Source: Rikenellaceae bacterium (GTDB taxonomy: Bacteria > Bacteroidota > Bacteroidia > Bacteroidales > Rikenellaceae). From it: a stretch of 64,000 nucleotides of DNA. The translations under genes and the position numbers were made by a program. The notes below the pieces were generated by a model, which saw nothing but the letters and a program-made list of their open reading frames with translations, was not told the DNA's origin and ran no database searches. Positions 17,727 to 26,592 of the stretch are shown in pieces (the first letter of the stretch is position 1; each line of letters opens with the position of its first letter). The stretch covers positions 76,299 to 140,298 of the forward strand of contig JAJBUQ010000039.1 in NCBI GenBank assembly GCA_020860245.1, read 5' to 3'.

Positions 17727-19160
17727 ATGAAAAAAACTCTCTCGACTTTATTCTTACTCGCGCCGCTGCTTGTTTTGGCGCAATGGAACGATCCCCGGAT
17801 CGGTTCCGTTGGTAAAGAACATCCCCGCACACAGTTTAACAGCTATGAACGCAGAGATGATGCGGTAACTTATAATCCGGATAAATCTGACTATTATCTC
17901 TCGCTTAACGGAGATTGGGGATTCATGTTATCGAACTCCGGTGAGAAGTTCGACACGGCATTCCTCAACGGAGAGAGAGGGAATTACGACGTGTCGCCGA
18001 TTCCTGGATTTTATGGAGTGGTGTCTGTTGAGTCTCTCAAAAATATTACCCCTCCGCAGCTCCCTCAGGATAACAAAGTCGGACTATACCGACAGTTCGC
18101 TGCTATTCCGGTAGGTTGGCTGGACAGGGATATTTTCATAAAAATTAAAGGCATAAGAACAGGAGTCGGACTGTATGTGAACGGTAATTATGTAGGGTAT
18201 GCGGAGGATGGAGCTGTACCTGCCGAATTTAACATCTCTAAATTCGTGTCGGACGGTACCAATGTAATCGTACTTGCGGTTTACGAATGGACGACAGGCA
18301 GCTGGCTTGAAAATAACGCATTGGGGGGAGTGGGTATTGCTGCCGGTGTAAGTTTATATTCCCAACCGAGAGTACATATAGAGGACTTCTTTATAAGGAC
18401 GACTATCGATTCTACGTTCACTAAAGGTATAGCAGCCCTCGATATTGTCCTCGTGAATAATAACAATTACGAGAACGCAGCCGAGGCGTGGTTCGATCTT
18501 ATGGACCATACCGGTAAAGTTGTCAGATATAATTATAGGGAAGCTGTGATTCCGGGAATGGGTGGTAGGGATACGGTAAGTTTCACGTTCGAAATTCCTA
18601 ATGCGAAATTTTGGAGTGCGTCGGATCCTTACCTGTACAGCCTGATGTTTAGGGTTAAACATAACGGAAGATTTACAGAATACATTCCATATAAAATCGG
18701 AATTAAAAAAGTAGAAGGAAGTTCGGAAGGATTTACCATAAACGGACGTTCGGAAGAGATAAAAACTGTTGAATATACTACGATAGAATTGGATCCAGAT
18801 GTGATCAGAGCAGATATGAAGCTCCTCAAATCCCAGGGGGTAAATTCGATCATGTGCACTTACCATCCAGATAAAAATCTTCTATACCGTATTTGCGGAG
18901 AAGAAGGTATATATGTGTTCGAATATGCTGATATCGATTCGTCCATCACTGGAGACAATAAAGCCGAAGGGGGCTCTTTGGGAAATAATCCTCAATGGCT
19001 GAATTCGTATATGGGCAGAACGGAAGACTCATATTTCACCAACCGGAATCATACATCGGTGATTTACTTCGGGATTCCGGAAAATGCCGGTAAAGGATTT
19101 AATGTTTACCGTATAAATAAAAAATTAAAAGACCTAACTCAGGATTTTTATATCAATTAA
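17727..19160 (+). CDS. Truncated GH2 beta-galactosidase-like protein, probably catalytically inactive
   Basis: The 477-residue protein has a signal peptide (MKKTLSTLFLLAPLLVLAQ) and aligns with LacZ-type GH2 enzymes: a jelly-roll sugar-binding domain (about 45-215: VGLYRQFAAIPVGW, LYVNGNYVGYAEDG), an Ig-like domain (about 216-325) and the start of the TIM barrel (from about 335). LacZ-equivalent TIM-barrel sites are altered: CTYHPDKNLLYRICGEEGIY is kept, but the Mg/sugar segment reads EYADIDSS. The acid/base site reads FGIPENAGKG. The frame ends 18 residues later, before the nucleophile Glu region. Full-length relatives are about 1000 residues. Downstream, glmS begins 19 bp later, so the missing half is gone. 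Exported; it may bind sugar without cleaving it, or be a decaying gene. Confidence 0.7.
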   Translation: MKKTLSTLFLLAPLLVLAQWNDPRIGSVGKEHPRTQFNSYERRDDAVTYNPDKSDYYLSLNGDWGFMLSNSGEKFDTAFLNGERGNYDVSPIPGFYGVVSVESLKNITPPQLPQDNKVGLYRQFAAIPVGWLDRDIFIKIKGIRTGVGLYVNGNYVGYAEDGAVPAEFNISKFVSDGTNVIVLAVYEWTTGSWLENNALGGVGIAAGVSLYSQPRVHIEDFFIRTTIDSTFTKGIAALDIVLVNNNNYENAAEAWFDLMDHTGKVVRYNYREAVIPGMGGRDTVSFTFEIPNAKFWSASDPYLYSLMFRVKHNGRFTEYIPYKIGIKKVEGSSEGFTINGRSEEIKTVEYTTIELDPDVIRADMKLLKSQGVNSIMCTYHPDKNLLYRICGEEGIYVFEYADIDSSITGDNKAEGGSLGNNPQWLNSYMGRTEDSYFTNRNHTSVIYFGIPENAGKGFNVYRINKKLKDLTQDFYIN

Positions 19161-19179
19161 TAAATTTAACGTAATAAAT

Positions 19180-21024
19180 ATGTGCGGAATCGTCGGATAC
19201 ATAGGCACGCAAGAAGCCTACCCCATACTTATAAAAGGACTTAAAAGACTCGAATACAGGGGATATGATAGCGCGGGAGTTGCACTCTTGAATCACAGCA
19301 ACGAACTGAATGTTTACAAGGCTAAAGGGAAGGTCGCCGATCTTGAATACAGTGTTGCGAGCAAGGATACATCAGGTACCATAGGCATAGCCCATACCAG
19401 GTGGGCTACTCATGGAGAACCCAACGACGCCAATGCCCACCCACATTATTCGCAGAGTTCGAATCTTGCATTGATCCATAATGGCATCATAGAGAACTAT
19501 ATGGTTATCAAACAGGAACTTCTGCGTAACGAATATGAGTTTAAAAGCAGTACTGACACCGAAGTTCTCGTACATTTTATAGAATATATCAAAGAGACTA
19601 ACAATGTAGACCTCTGCCGTGCCGTACAAATTGCTATGGGAGAAGTTGTAGGAGCTTATGCAATTGCTATATTAGATAAAAATAATCCTGACCAGATTAT
19701 CGCTGCAAGGAAGAGTAGTCCGTTGGTAATCGGTATAGGAGAGGACGAGTTCTTCCTGGCATCGGATGCCACGCCCATAATCGAGTATACGGATAAAGTG
19801 ATTTATATCAAAGACGAAGAGATCGCCGTCATAAATAGGGGATGCCCTATAAAGATCCTTAATATGACCGATATAGAGCAGACTCCGGAGATTAAAACTC
19901 TTGAGATGAACCTCTCTCAATTGGAAAAAGGCGGATACCCCCACTTCATGATAAAAGAGATAAACGAACAGCCTCAGACAATTGTAGACTGTATCAGAGG
20001 ACGTGTCAGTGTGGAGGCTATGGATGTTATCTTGTCAGGCGTTCTCGATCATAAGGATAAGTTTCTCAACGCAAAGAGAATAATAATCGTTGCATGCGGT
20101 ACATCATGGCATGCCGCGCTTATAGGCGAACACCTTATCGAGGACCTCTGCCGTATCCCTGTCGAGGTGGAGTATGCTTCGGAATTCCGCTACCGTAATC
20201 CGGTGTTAAACAAAGAGGATATTGTCATCGCCATATCCCAATCGGGAGAGACTGCCGATACTCTTGCCGCCGTAGAGCTTGCCAAAGCCAGCGGAGCGTT
20301 CATTTACGGAATCTGCAACGTAGTAGGATCCTCTATCGCAAGGGCTACCGATGCAGGGTCATACATCCATGTAGGTCCGGAAATCGGAGTTGCATCGACA
20401 AAAGCATTTACAGGGCAGGTCACGGTTCTTTCGATGCTTGCGCTCACTATTGCCAAAGAACGCAAAACGATAGAAAAAGAGTTATATGTCTCCCTTATAA
20501 ACGAACTCGCTGCTATTCCGGAAAAAATGAAAAAAGTTCTGGAGAAAAACGAGATTATCAAGGATCTGTCGAAAATATTCACGTACGCACATAACTTCAT
20601 ATATCTTGGACGCGGATATAATTACCCTGCCGCTCTCGAAGGAGCACTTAAATTGAAAGAGATATCTTATATTCATGCGGAAGGTTACCCTGCCGCAGAG
20701 ATGAAACATGGTCCTATCGCTTTGATCGATACGGAGATGCCGGTTGTTGCGATTGCGACGACGGACAGGATATATGAGAAGACGATAAGCAACATACAAG
20801 AAATCAAAGCACGCAAAGGCCGTGTTATAGCACTTGTAACTGAAGGTGACGACGTTGTCTGCAATATAGCGGATTACTGCATAGAGGTGCCTAAAACACT
20901 CGAATATTTCGCTCCGCTTATTTCTGCGATCCCGTTACAGCTACTGGCGTATTATATAGCCGTAAATAAAGGCTGCAACGTAGATCAGCCAAGGAATCTT
21001 GCCAAAAGCGTAACGGTGGAATAG
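19180..21024 (+). CDS. glmS: Glutamine--fructose-6-phosphate aminotransferase (isomerising)
   Basis: The 614-residue enzyme makes glucosamine 6-phosphate for peptidoglycan and lipid A. The N-terminal glutaminase begins MCGIVGYIG with the nucleophile Cys2, and shows GIAHTRWATHGEP and HNGIIENY. Two SIS domains follow (from about 290: ACGTSWHAAL, ISQSGETADTLAA; then LGRGYNYPAALEGALKLKEI). The C-terminal DQPRNLAKSVTVE is canonical. Only 19 bp separate it from the GH2-like gene, so there is no room for a glmS ribozyme. A hairpin follows. Confidence 0.97.
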   Translation: MCGIVGYIGTQEAYPILIKGLKRLEYRGYDSAGVALLNHSNELNVYKAKGKVADLEYSVASKDTSGTIGIAHTRWATHGEPNDANAHPHYSQSSNLALIHNGIIENYMVIKQELLRNEYEFKSSTDTEVLVHFIEYIKETNNVDLCRAVQIAMGEVVGAYAIAILDKNNPDQIIAARKSSPLVIGIGEDEFFLASDATPIIEYTDKVIYIKDEEIAVINRGCPIKILNMTDIEQTPEIKTLEMNLSQLEKGGYPHFMIKEINEQPQTIVDCIRGRVSVEAMDVILSGVLDHKDKFLNAKRIIIVACGTSWHAALIGEHLIEDLCRIPVEVEYASEFRYRNPVLNKEDIVIAISQSGETADTLAAVELAKASGAFIYGICNVVGSSIARATDAGSYIHVGPEIGVASTKAFTGQVTVLSMLALTIAKERKTIEKELYVSLINELAAIPEKMKKVLEKNEIIKDLSKIFTYAHNFIYLGRGYNYPAALEGALKLKEISYIHAEGYPAAEMKHGPIALIDTEMPVVAIATTDRIYEKTISNIQEIKARKGRVIALVTEGDDVVCNIADYCIEVPKTLEYFAPLISAIPLQLLAYYIAVNKGCNVDQPRNLAKSVTVE

Positions 21025-21052
21025 AAAATGAAACTTACTACTCTTTGTAAAT

Positions 21053-21088
21053 AAAAATAGCCATCCGTCTCTGGACGGCTATTTTTTT
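21053..21088. terminator. Terminator between convergent glmS and DUF4294 genes
   Basis: AAAAATAGCC (21053-21062) pairs with GGCTATTTTT (21077-21086), with a partly paired inner part, then a T run. The A/T flanks allow use from both sides. Confidence 0.7.
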
Positions 21089-21713
21089 ACAATTGTCCTG
21101 ACTCATATAGGAGAATCAGTTTTTCCAATATTTTATCCTCTCCATCTTTATCATAAGTATCCTTTAAATTAGCTCCGAAGAGTTTTGCAATTCCCTGATA
21201 TAGAAAAGCGCTGAACCCACCCCGAAGCTCTTTGACAAGTTCGTACGATGTCTGTCCCGTCTCGCGGTCGATAAGTTTTATTAGGATTTTACCCTGAGAG
21301 AATGTCATATTTTTAAGGACCGGAGTAAATGCCTTCTTTAGTTCCTTCTCCATGTCTTTCACATACTTATCCTTCTCTTTTTGGGTCTCGAGGGTTTCAA
21401 GATGCGCCTCTATCTCTCTCAGCGTCTGGTTCGCATATTTGGCGATAGGATAGACGATCTTGAGATTTTTAATCATCCTCTCGTATCTGCGAAGATCCAT
21501 TTTTTTCGGGAATACATAAATAGGTTTGAATCTTATCAACGGAATGGTATCCCCGTCGACAACAGTCGTTTCAGTAAGATAATACGATCTTACATTGTAC
21601 TCAGGATTTTTATCCAGAGGAGGAGGTTCGATAAGAATCTGTGCCCCTGCCGTCATTCCCGTAATTGCGAGAATAAATGTCAATAATGATATATGGGAAA
21701 ATTTCTTTTTCAT
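21087..21713 (-). CDS. DUF4294 domain-containing secreted protein
   Basis: The 208-residue protein has a signal peptide (LLTFILAITGMTAGAQ), then DGDTIPLIRFKPIYVFP and KYANQTLREIEAHLETL, a coiled-coil-like charged stretch (about 110-150), and SQGKILIKLIDRETGQTSYELVKEL. This is the Bacteroidetes-specific DUF4294 family, exported and of unknown function. The gene stands alone, convergent with glmS. Confidence 0.8.
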   Translation of the reverse strand: MKKKFSHISLLTFILAITGMTAGAQILIEPPPLDKNPEYNVRSYYLTETTVVDGDTIPLIRFKPIYVFPKKMDLRRYERMIKNLKIVYPIAKYANQTLREIEAHLETLETQKEKDKYVKDMEKELKKAFTPVLKNMTFSQGKILIKLIDRETGQTSYELVKELRGGFSAFLYQGIAKLFGANLKDTYDKDGEDKILEKLILLYESGQL

Positions 21714-21876
21714 AGCTATATTACCCCTTATACAAAGATATATTTTTTATTCATAACGAATTTTAACGGGAAGTTATTTTTGATTTAGAGTTATCTTAAA
21801 CGGTTGGTATGTTAGTCTAAAAACAAAAATTTACAATAGTCCTCAATATAGGCTATACTGACGCCTCAGAAAATAG

Positions 21877-22218
21877 GTGTCGATCGATCCTTCGTTTAAT
21901 GCCTATTTTACCGATGAGAACGGTATTATGCTCTCGATTGCAGAAGTCAGGGAATGTGCGATCGCCGGACAACCTCTGGTTCTAAACGAGGATGCAAACC
22001 GCAACAGTACGCCTTACACCAAAGAGAGGTATTTAGACGATTATATGGCTAAAAATCTTTATTGGTTCCAGGCATGCGACAAATACGGATTCAATAACGA
22101 ATCGCCTTATCGCAGTACAGGAAGAAAATGGCTCGGACTTGCTCCGGAGGGTATGGAACCGGTATTCAGACATACCCGATATACATCCGATCCGGAGTAC
22201 TTCTGGCAGAATCCGTAG
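21877..22218 (+). CDS. Hypothetical protein, possible gene remnant
   Basis: A 113-codon frame with codon use like the neighbouring real genes but no ATG at its head: an in-frame TAG directly precedes the GTG at 21877, and the first ATG is codon 18 (21928). The product is rich in aromatic and charged residues (DDYMAKNLYWFQACDKYGF, YTSDPEYFWQNP) with no signal peptide or membrane segment. I do not recognise a family. The missing start and isolation in a 640-bp gap suggest the C-terminal remnant of a longer gene, or a real small gene with a GTG start. Confidence 0.5.
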   Translation: MSIDPSFNAYFTDENGIMLSIAEVRECAIAGQPLVLNEDANRNSTPYTKERYLDDYMAKNLYWFQACDKYGFNNESPYRSTGRKWLGLAPEGMEPVFRHTRYTSDPEYFWQNP

Positions 22219-22298
22219 CCCTACTGTAAACTATATTAAAAAATTTTAAAAAAATTGTGTAATGGTGTTATTTATTTAGTTCTTGAATAAATTATTGG

Positions 22299-22306
22299 TA
22301 AATTTG
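22299..22306 (+). promoter_or_regulatory. -7 promoter element (TAAATTTG) of hydrogenase operon
   Basis: It matches TAnnTTTG, 50 bp before the hydrogenase ATG. The -33 region is weak. Confidence 0.5.
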
Positions 22307-22356
22307 GCAGAATTTATTTTAATAGTTATCAGGATTAAATAACTAACACCATTATT

Positions 22357-23799
22357 ATGGGCGGCATTGCAAATCAGGCTTCTATAATTAGGCGGGAACT
22401 GCTGACCCGTATGGCTCGTCTACTAATGAACCGGGAACTCGAAGCCAAAGTCGATCGGATACCACTCGAACTCCGCCCGCGCGGTTACGAAGGTTCTTCG
22501 CGTTGTTGTGTTTATAAGGACAGAGCTGTTCTCAAATATAAGATAATAGGGCTACTCGGTTATCATATTCAGGACGAGACGGACGAATTGATTCCGCTGT
22601 CGGAGTATACTCGCAAGGCATTCGAACGTAACAGCATCAGTCCGGAGCCGCTCACCGTGGTGGACGAAGCGTGCAGCGCATGCGTCAAGGTAAATTACGT
22701 GGTAACGAATATGTGCCGGGGATGCGTGGCGCGTCCGTGTATGGTGAACTGTCCCAAAGATGCGATAATCTTCGAGGGCGGACAAGCTAAAATCGACCAC
22801 TCGAAGTGTGTGAACTGCGGATTGTGTCAGAAAAACTGCCCGTTCCACGCTATCATATATATTCCTGTACCATGCGAGGAATCGTGTCCGGTAGGGGCTA
22901 TATCCAAGGATGCTAAGGGAATCGAACATATAGATTATAACAAATGTATCTACTGCGGTAAATGCGTTGCCGCATGTCCGTTCGGGGCCGTGACCGAAAA
23001 ATCCCACTTTATAGAGCTCTTCAGGGCCCTCAGAGAGGGGAGAAAGGTTATTGGTCTGGTTGCTCCTGCAATTGCAGGTCAGTTTAAGGCTCCGCTGTCT
23101 AAAATCATAGGCGCCATAAAACAGCTTGGCTTCTACGATGTTATCGAGGTTGCCAAGGGTGCGGATATAACAACTGCTAACGAGGCAGCTGAATTTAAGG
23201 AAAAAATGTCCGAGGGGCAGCCGTTCATGACTACTTCCTGCAGTCCGAGTTTTGTGGCGTCTGTTTATAAACATATTCCCGAACTGGTACCGTTTGTATC
23301 TCACACCAAGACTCCGATGTATTATACAGCAAAACTTGCCCGGACAATGTATCCGGACGGAGTAAACGTATTTATAGGACCCTGTCTTGCAAAACGCCAT
23401 GAGACATTCATGAACCCCGATACGGATTATATGTTAAGCTTCGAGGAATTGTATGCCCTCTTTGCTGCAGCCGGCATTGATGTTGCCGAAGCAGAAGATT
23501 GCGAACTGGATATGTCCATAGATTCGTCAGGTAGAGGCTATCCGGTGTCCGGCGGAGTATCCGGAGCGATAGTTAAACATCTAAACGGTAAAGTAGATAT
23601 AAAAACCGTCTCTATCGACGGCATCAATAAGACCAGTCTGCGTGAAATGCGCTCGTTCGCAAAAAAATGTCCGGGGAATATGGTCGAGGTTATGGCCTGT
23701 GAGGGGGGATGCGTGAACGGATGCGGAGTAATAGCAAATTCACGAACGGCAGCGAAACAGATCACGGATCTCGTTAGAAAACAGGATGAAAAATTATAA
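22357..23799 (+). CDS. Monomeric [FeFe] hydrogenase, group B-like
   Basis: The 480-residue cytosolic enzyme is predicted to evolve or oxidise H2. An N-terminal region of about 100 residues (RIPLELRPRGYEGSSRCCVYKDRAV) typical of Bacteroidetes/Clostridia group B proteins leads into Cys-rich ferredoxin-like segments (CVNCGLCQKNCPFH; CIYCGKCVAACPFG). The H-cluster motifs are L1 TTSCSPS (Cys295), L2 IGPCLAKRHE (Cys343) and L3 MACEGGCVNGCG (Cys448, Cys452). L1 has one Cys where prototypical group A enzymes have two (TSCCP), and L2 has Gly for Met; both fit a non-prototypical class. The HydEFG maturases are not in this window. It heads an operon with a flavodiiron protein and a thioesterase. Confidence 0.88.
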   Translation: MGGIANQASIIRRELLTRMARLLMNRELEAKVDRIPLELRPRGYEGSSRCCVYKDRAVLKYKIIGLLGYHIQDETDELIPLSEYTRKAFERNSISPEPLTVVDEACSACVKVNYVVTNMCRGCVARPCMVNCPKDAIIFEGGQAKIDHSKCVNCGLCQKNCPFHAIIYIPVPCEESCPVGAISKDAKGIEHIDYNKCIYCGKCVAACPFGAVTEKSHFIELFRALREGRKVIGLVAPAIAGQFKAPLSKIIGAIKQLGFYDVIEVAKGADITTANEAAEFKEKMSEGQPFMTTSCSPSFVASVYKHIPELVPFVSHTKTPMYYTAKLARTMYPDGVNVFIGPCLAKRHETFMNPDTDYMLSFEELYALFAAAGIDVAEAEDCELDMSIDSSGRGYPVSGGVSGAIVKHLNGKVDIKTVSIDGINKTSLREMRSFAKKCPGNMVEVMACEGGCVNGCGVIANSRTAAKQITDLVRKQDEKL

Positions 23800-23810
23800 T
23801 ATAAGAGAAT

Positions 23811-25001
23811 ATGTATAATGAAGTTAAAGTCACCGATAAAATATTTCATATCGGTGTGAACGACAGACGAAAGGAATTATTTGAGAATCTGTGGCCATTG
23901 CCGAATGGTGTAAGTTATAACTGCTACCTTGTAAACGACGAGAAGACCGCCCTGATAGATACCATAGAAATGGGAACAGGGGGAGATTTTGTAGGGCAGA
24001 TTATGTCGCTTCTTAACGGTAAGACACTCGATTACCTTATAATAAATCACATGGAACCCGATCACACAGGTGAAATAGGCAACGTGGTTCGCAGTTTCCC
24101 GAATGTGAAAATAGTAGGTAATAACAAGACATTCAAGGTTTTGGAGGCTTACTTCGGAATTAAAGATAACTTGTTGGAGGTAAAAGACGGCGATTCGATA
24201 GAGTTAGGCGAACATAAACTCTCATTTACCATGACTCCGTGGGTTCACTGGCCGGAGACCATGATGACGCACGATACTGATAAAGGTATTCTCTTCTCAG
24301 GCGATGCGTTCGGATCGTTCGGCACTCTCGACGGAGGGGTATTCGACGATGAAGTGGATTTCAGTTTTTATGAAGACGATATGCTGAGATATTATTCTAA
24401 TATTGTCGGTAAATACAGCAACATGGTTCAGAAGGCGTTCGCAAAGCTCGCAGGTCTGGATATTAAAATTATATGTCCGCTTCACGGTCCGGTGTGGAGA
24501 ACGAATCCGTCCAAAGTGATCGGTCTATACGATAAATGGAGCAAACAGGAAGGAGAAGAGGGTGTGGTTATAATTTACGCTTCGATGTACGGCAATACCG
24601 CACGTATAGCGGATTATATCGCGCGTCAGGTAGCGGAAGAAGGGATACGAAATATCCGTGTCTATGACGTATCTAAGACCCATATCTCATATCTCATCCG
24701 TGACGTGTGGAAATATAAGGGTGTAATTCTCGGAAGCTGTGCGTACAATACCTGCATGTTCCCCCTGATGGAGCATCTTACTTCTGAATTCGAACATTAT
24801 GGAATAAAAAATAAATTTCTCGGAATTTTCGGAGGATACAGCTGGAGCGGAGGAGGAGTACGGAATCTTATGGCCTTCGCCGAGCGTATAAAATGGGATC
24901 TTGTATCCGGTTCGTGCGACGTCGAGGGTAAACCGAATTCCGAGAAAACAATAAATACCAAGGCGATAGCAGTCAACATAGCCGCGAAAATAAAAGCATA
25001 A
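23811..25001 (+). CDS. Flavodiiron protein (FprA/A-type flavoprotein)
   Basis: The 396-residue soluble protein reduces O2 to water and/or NO to N2O, using FMN and a diiron site. The N-terminal metallo-beta-lactamase-like domain has the full iron ligand set: HMEPDH (His80, Glu82, Asp84, with His85), His146, Asp165 and His225. The C-terminal flavodoxin domain (about 252-396) has YASMYGNTARIADYI and GSCAYNTCMFP for FMN. There is no rubredoxin or NADH-oxidase extension, so an external donor is needed. It follows the hydrogenase by 11 bp, suggesting reductant comes from the same ferredoxin pool. Confidence 0.93.
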   Translation: MYNEVKVTDKIFHIGVNDRRKELFENLWPLPNGVSYNCYLVNDEKTALIDTIEMGTGGDFVGQIMSLLNGKTLDYLIINHMEPDHTGEIGNVVRSFPNVKIVGNNKTFKVLEAYFGIKDNLLEVKDGDSIELGEHKLSFTMTPWVHWPETMMTHDTDKGILFSGDAFGSFGTLDGGVFDDEVDFSFYEDDMLRYYSNIVGKYSNMVQKAFAKLAGLDIKIICPLHGPVWRTNPSKVIGLYDKWSKQEGEEGVVIIYASMYGNTARIADYIARQVAEEGIRNIRVYDVSKTHISYLIRDVWKYKGVILGSCAYNTCMFPLMEHLTSEFEHYGIKNKFLGIFGGYSWSGGGVRNLMAFAERIKWDLVSGSCDVEGKPNSEKTINTKAIAVNIAAKIKA

Positions 25002-25005
25002 AACT

Positions 25006-25386
25006 ATGGAAAATCTAAAACCCGGTCTTACATATACAGCGGAAACAGTTGTTTCCGAAGATAATTCAGCACTTAAATTAGGTTCTGGCCAGTTTGCCGT
25101 CTTCGCCACTCCAATGATGGTCGCGCTCATGGAGAACGCATCCCTGAATGTAGTCGCGCCGTATCTCGAAGCAGGTGCGGATACCGTCGGAACAGCGGTA
25201 AATATAGTTCATTCCAAAGCGACCCCTCTCGGAGATAAGGTCAAAGCTACGGCTGTACTTACAGGTGTAGAAGGGCGCAAACTTACGTTCGATGTCGTTG
25301 CGGAAGATTCTAACGGAGAAATCGGCAAAGGAACTCATGAGAGGTTCATCATTAACGTGGAGAAATTCATGAGTAAATTAAAATAG
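25006..25386 (+). CDS. FlK-like thioesterase
   Basis: The 126-residue hotdog protein resembles the fluoroacetyl-CoA thioesterase (FlK) family: FATPMMVALMENASLNVVAPYL, VNIVHSKATPLGDKVKA, and the C-terminal GKGTHERFIIN. Its substrate is unknown; relatives in anaerobes are usually unstudied. It begins 4 bp after the flavodiiron stop and so belongs to the hydrogenase operon. No terminator hairpin is obvious before the fbaA promoter. Confidence 0.82.
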   Translation: MENLKPGLTYTAETVVSEDNSALKLGSGQFAVFATPMMVALMENASLNVVAPYLEAGADTVGTAVNIVHSKATPLGDKVKATAVLTGVEGRKLTFDVVAEDSNGEIGKGTHERFIINVEKFMSKLK

Positions 25387-25396
25387 CATCATTCTC

Positions 25397-25427
25397 TTTG
25401 AGGTAAAAGAATAAAACCTTATTTTTG
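25397..25427 (+). promoter_or_regulatory. Strong promoter of fbaA
   Basis: TTTG at 25397-25400, 19 nt, then TATTTTTG at 25420-25427: a full Bacteroidetes -33/-7 match. The 5' UTR to the ATG at 25495 would be about 63 nt, long for this window. Confidence 0.7.
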
Positions 25428-25494
25428 AAAGATAAATAAAAACCGTTCTTAAATGGTTTTAAAACAGAATATAAACCTAAAACATAATTTTAAT

Positions 25495-26565
25495 ATGAGC
25501 AAAACAAATTTCCCAGCCGGAGTTATCTCAGGTGATCAGGTACAGGAACTATTCGCATACGCAAAACAAAACGGTTTTGCAATCCCTGCTGTTAACGTAA
25601 CAGGAACGGATACTGTAAACGCAGTCTTGGAAACGGCTATGAAAGTAAACGCTCCGGTAATAATACAGTTATCAAACGGAGGCGCTTCGTTCTATGCAGG
25701 TAAAGGATTATCTAACGACGGACAGAAATCTGCTATTCTTGGCGCTGTATCAGCGGCGAAACATGTTCATACAGTAGCTGCTGCTTACGGTATTCCTGTG
25801 ATTCTTCACACCGATCACGCGGCTAAAAAACTTCTTCCTTGGATAGACGGTCTTCTGGACGAAGGGGAAAAATACTATAAAGAAACAGGCAAACCACTGT
25901 TTAGCTCGCATATGCTCGACCTCTCCGAGGAATCGCTCCAGGAAAATATCGAGATTTGTAAAAAATACCTTGCCCGCATGAGTAAAATAGATATGACTCT
26001 CGAGATCGAATTGGGTATCACAGGCGGTGAGGAAGATGGTGTTGATAATTCTCACGTAGACGCTTCTAAGTTATATTCTCAGCCTGAGGACGTTGCTTAT
26101 GCTTACGAGGAGCTTAGTAAGATCAGCCCTAACTTCACTATCGCTGCATCCTTCGGGAATGTTCACGGTGTTTACAAACCGGGTAACGTGGTTCTCAGCC
26201 CTGAAATTCTTAAAAACTCGCAGGAATATATCCAGAAAAAATATGGTACTGCTGAAAAACCTGTTAATTTCGTATTCCACGGCGGATCTGGTTCCGAATC
26301 TGAAAAAATTCAGGAATCCCTTACATACGGTGTAATTAAGATGAATCTCGATACCGATATTCAGTGGGCATTCTGGGACGGTATCCGTAACTATTACAAT
26401 GCAAATAAAGACTACTTACAGGGACAGTTAGGCAATCCGGAAGGAGAAGACAAGCCAAATAAAAAATATTACGATCCTCGTTCATGGTTGAGAAAAGGCG
26501 AAGAGTCTATTATCGAGCGTCTCAAAGTATCGTTCAAAGACCTTAACGCACTCGATGTACTATAA
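25495..26565 (+). CDS. fbaA: Fructose-bisphosphate aldolase, class II
   Basis: The 356-residue zinc enzyme splits fructose 1,6-bisphosphate into two triose phosphates. Like the E. coli FbaA (class IIA) it shows PAVNVTGTDTVNAVLETA, QLSNGGASFYAGKG, zinc ligands in LHTDHAAKKLLPW and in the NVHGVYKPG and VFHGGSGSE loops. The ATG at 25495 (MSKTNFPAGV) is chosen; the upstream in-frame ATG at 25453 adds a tail with no homology. It is followed after 27 bp by the phosphofructokinase gene, a glycolytic pair. Confidence 0.96.
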   Translation: MSKTNFPAGVISGDQVQELFAYAKQNGFAIPAVNVTGTDTVNAVLETAMKVNAPVIIQLSNGGASFYAGKGLSNDGQKSAILGAVSAAKHVHTVAAAYGIPVILHTDHAAKKLLPWIDGLLDEGEKYYKETGKPLFSSHMLDLSEESLQENIEICKKYLARMSKIDMTLEIELGITGGEEDGVDNSHVDASKLYSQPEDVAYAYEELSKISPNFTIAASFGNVHGVYKPGNVVLSPEILKNSQEYIQKKYGTAEKPVNFVFHGGSGSESEKIQESLTYGVIKMNLDTDIQWAFWDGIRNYYNANKDYLQGQLGNPEGEDKPNKKYYDPRSWLRKGEESIIERLKVSFKDLNALDVL

Positions 26566-26592
26566 TAAATAATTGAAATACTGAACTTACAA

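Noticed and set aside
19161..19179. glmS ribozyme
   Set aside because: Only 19 bp lie between the preceding gene and glmS, which is too short for the ribozyme.
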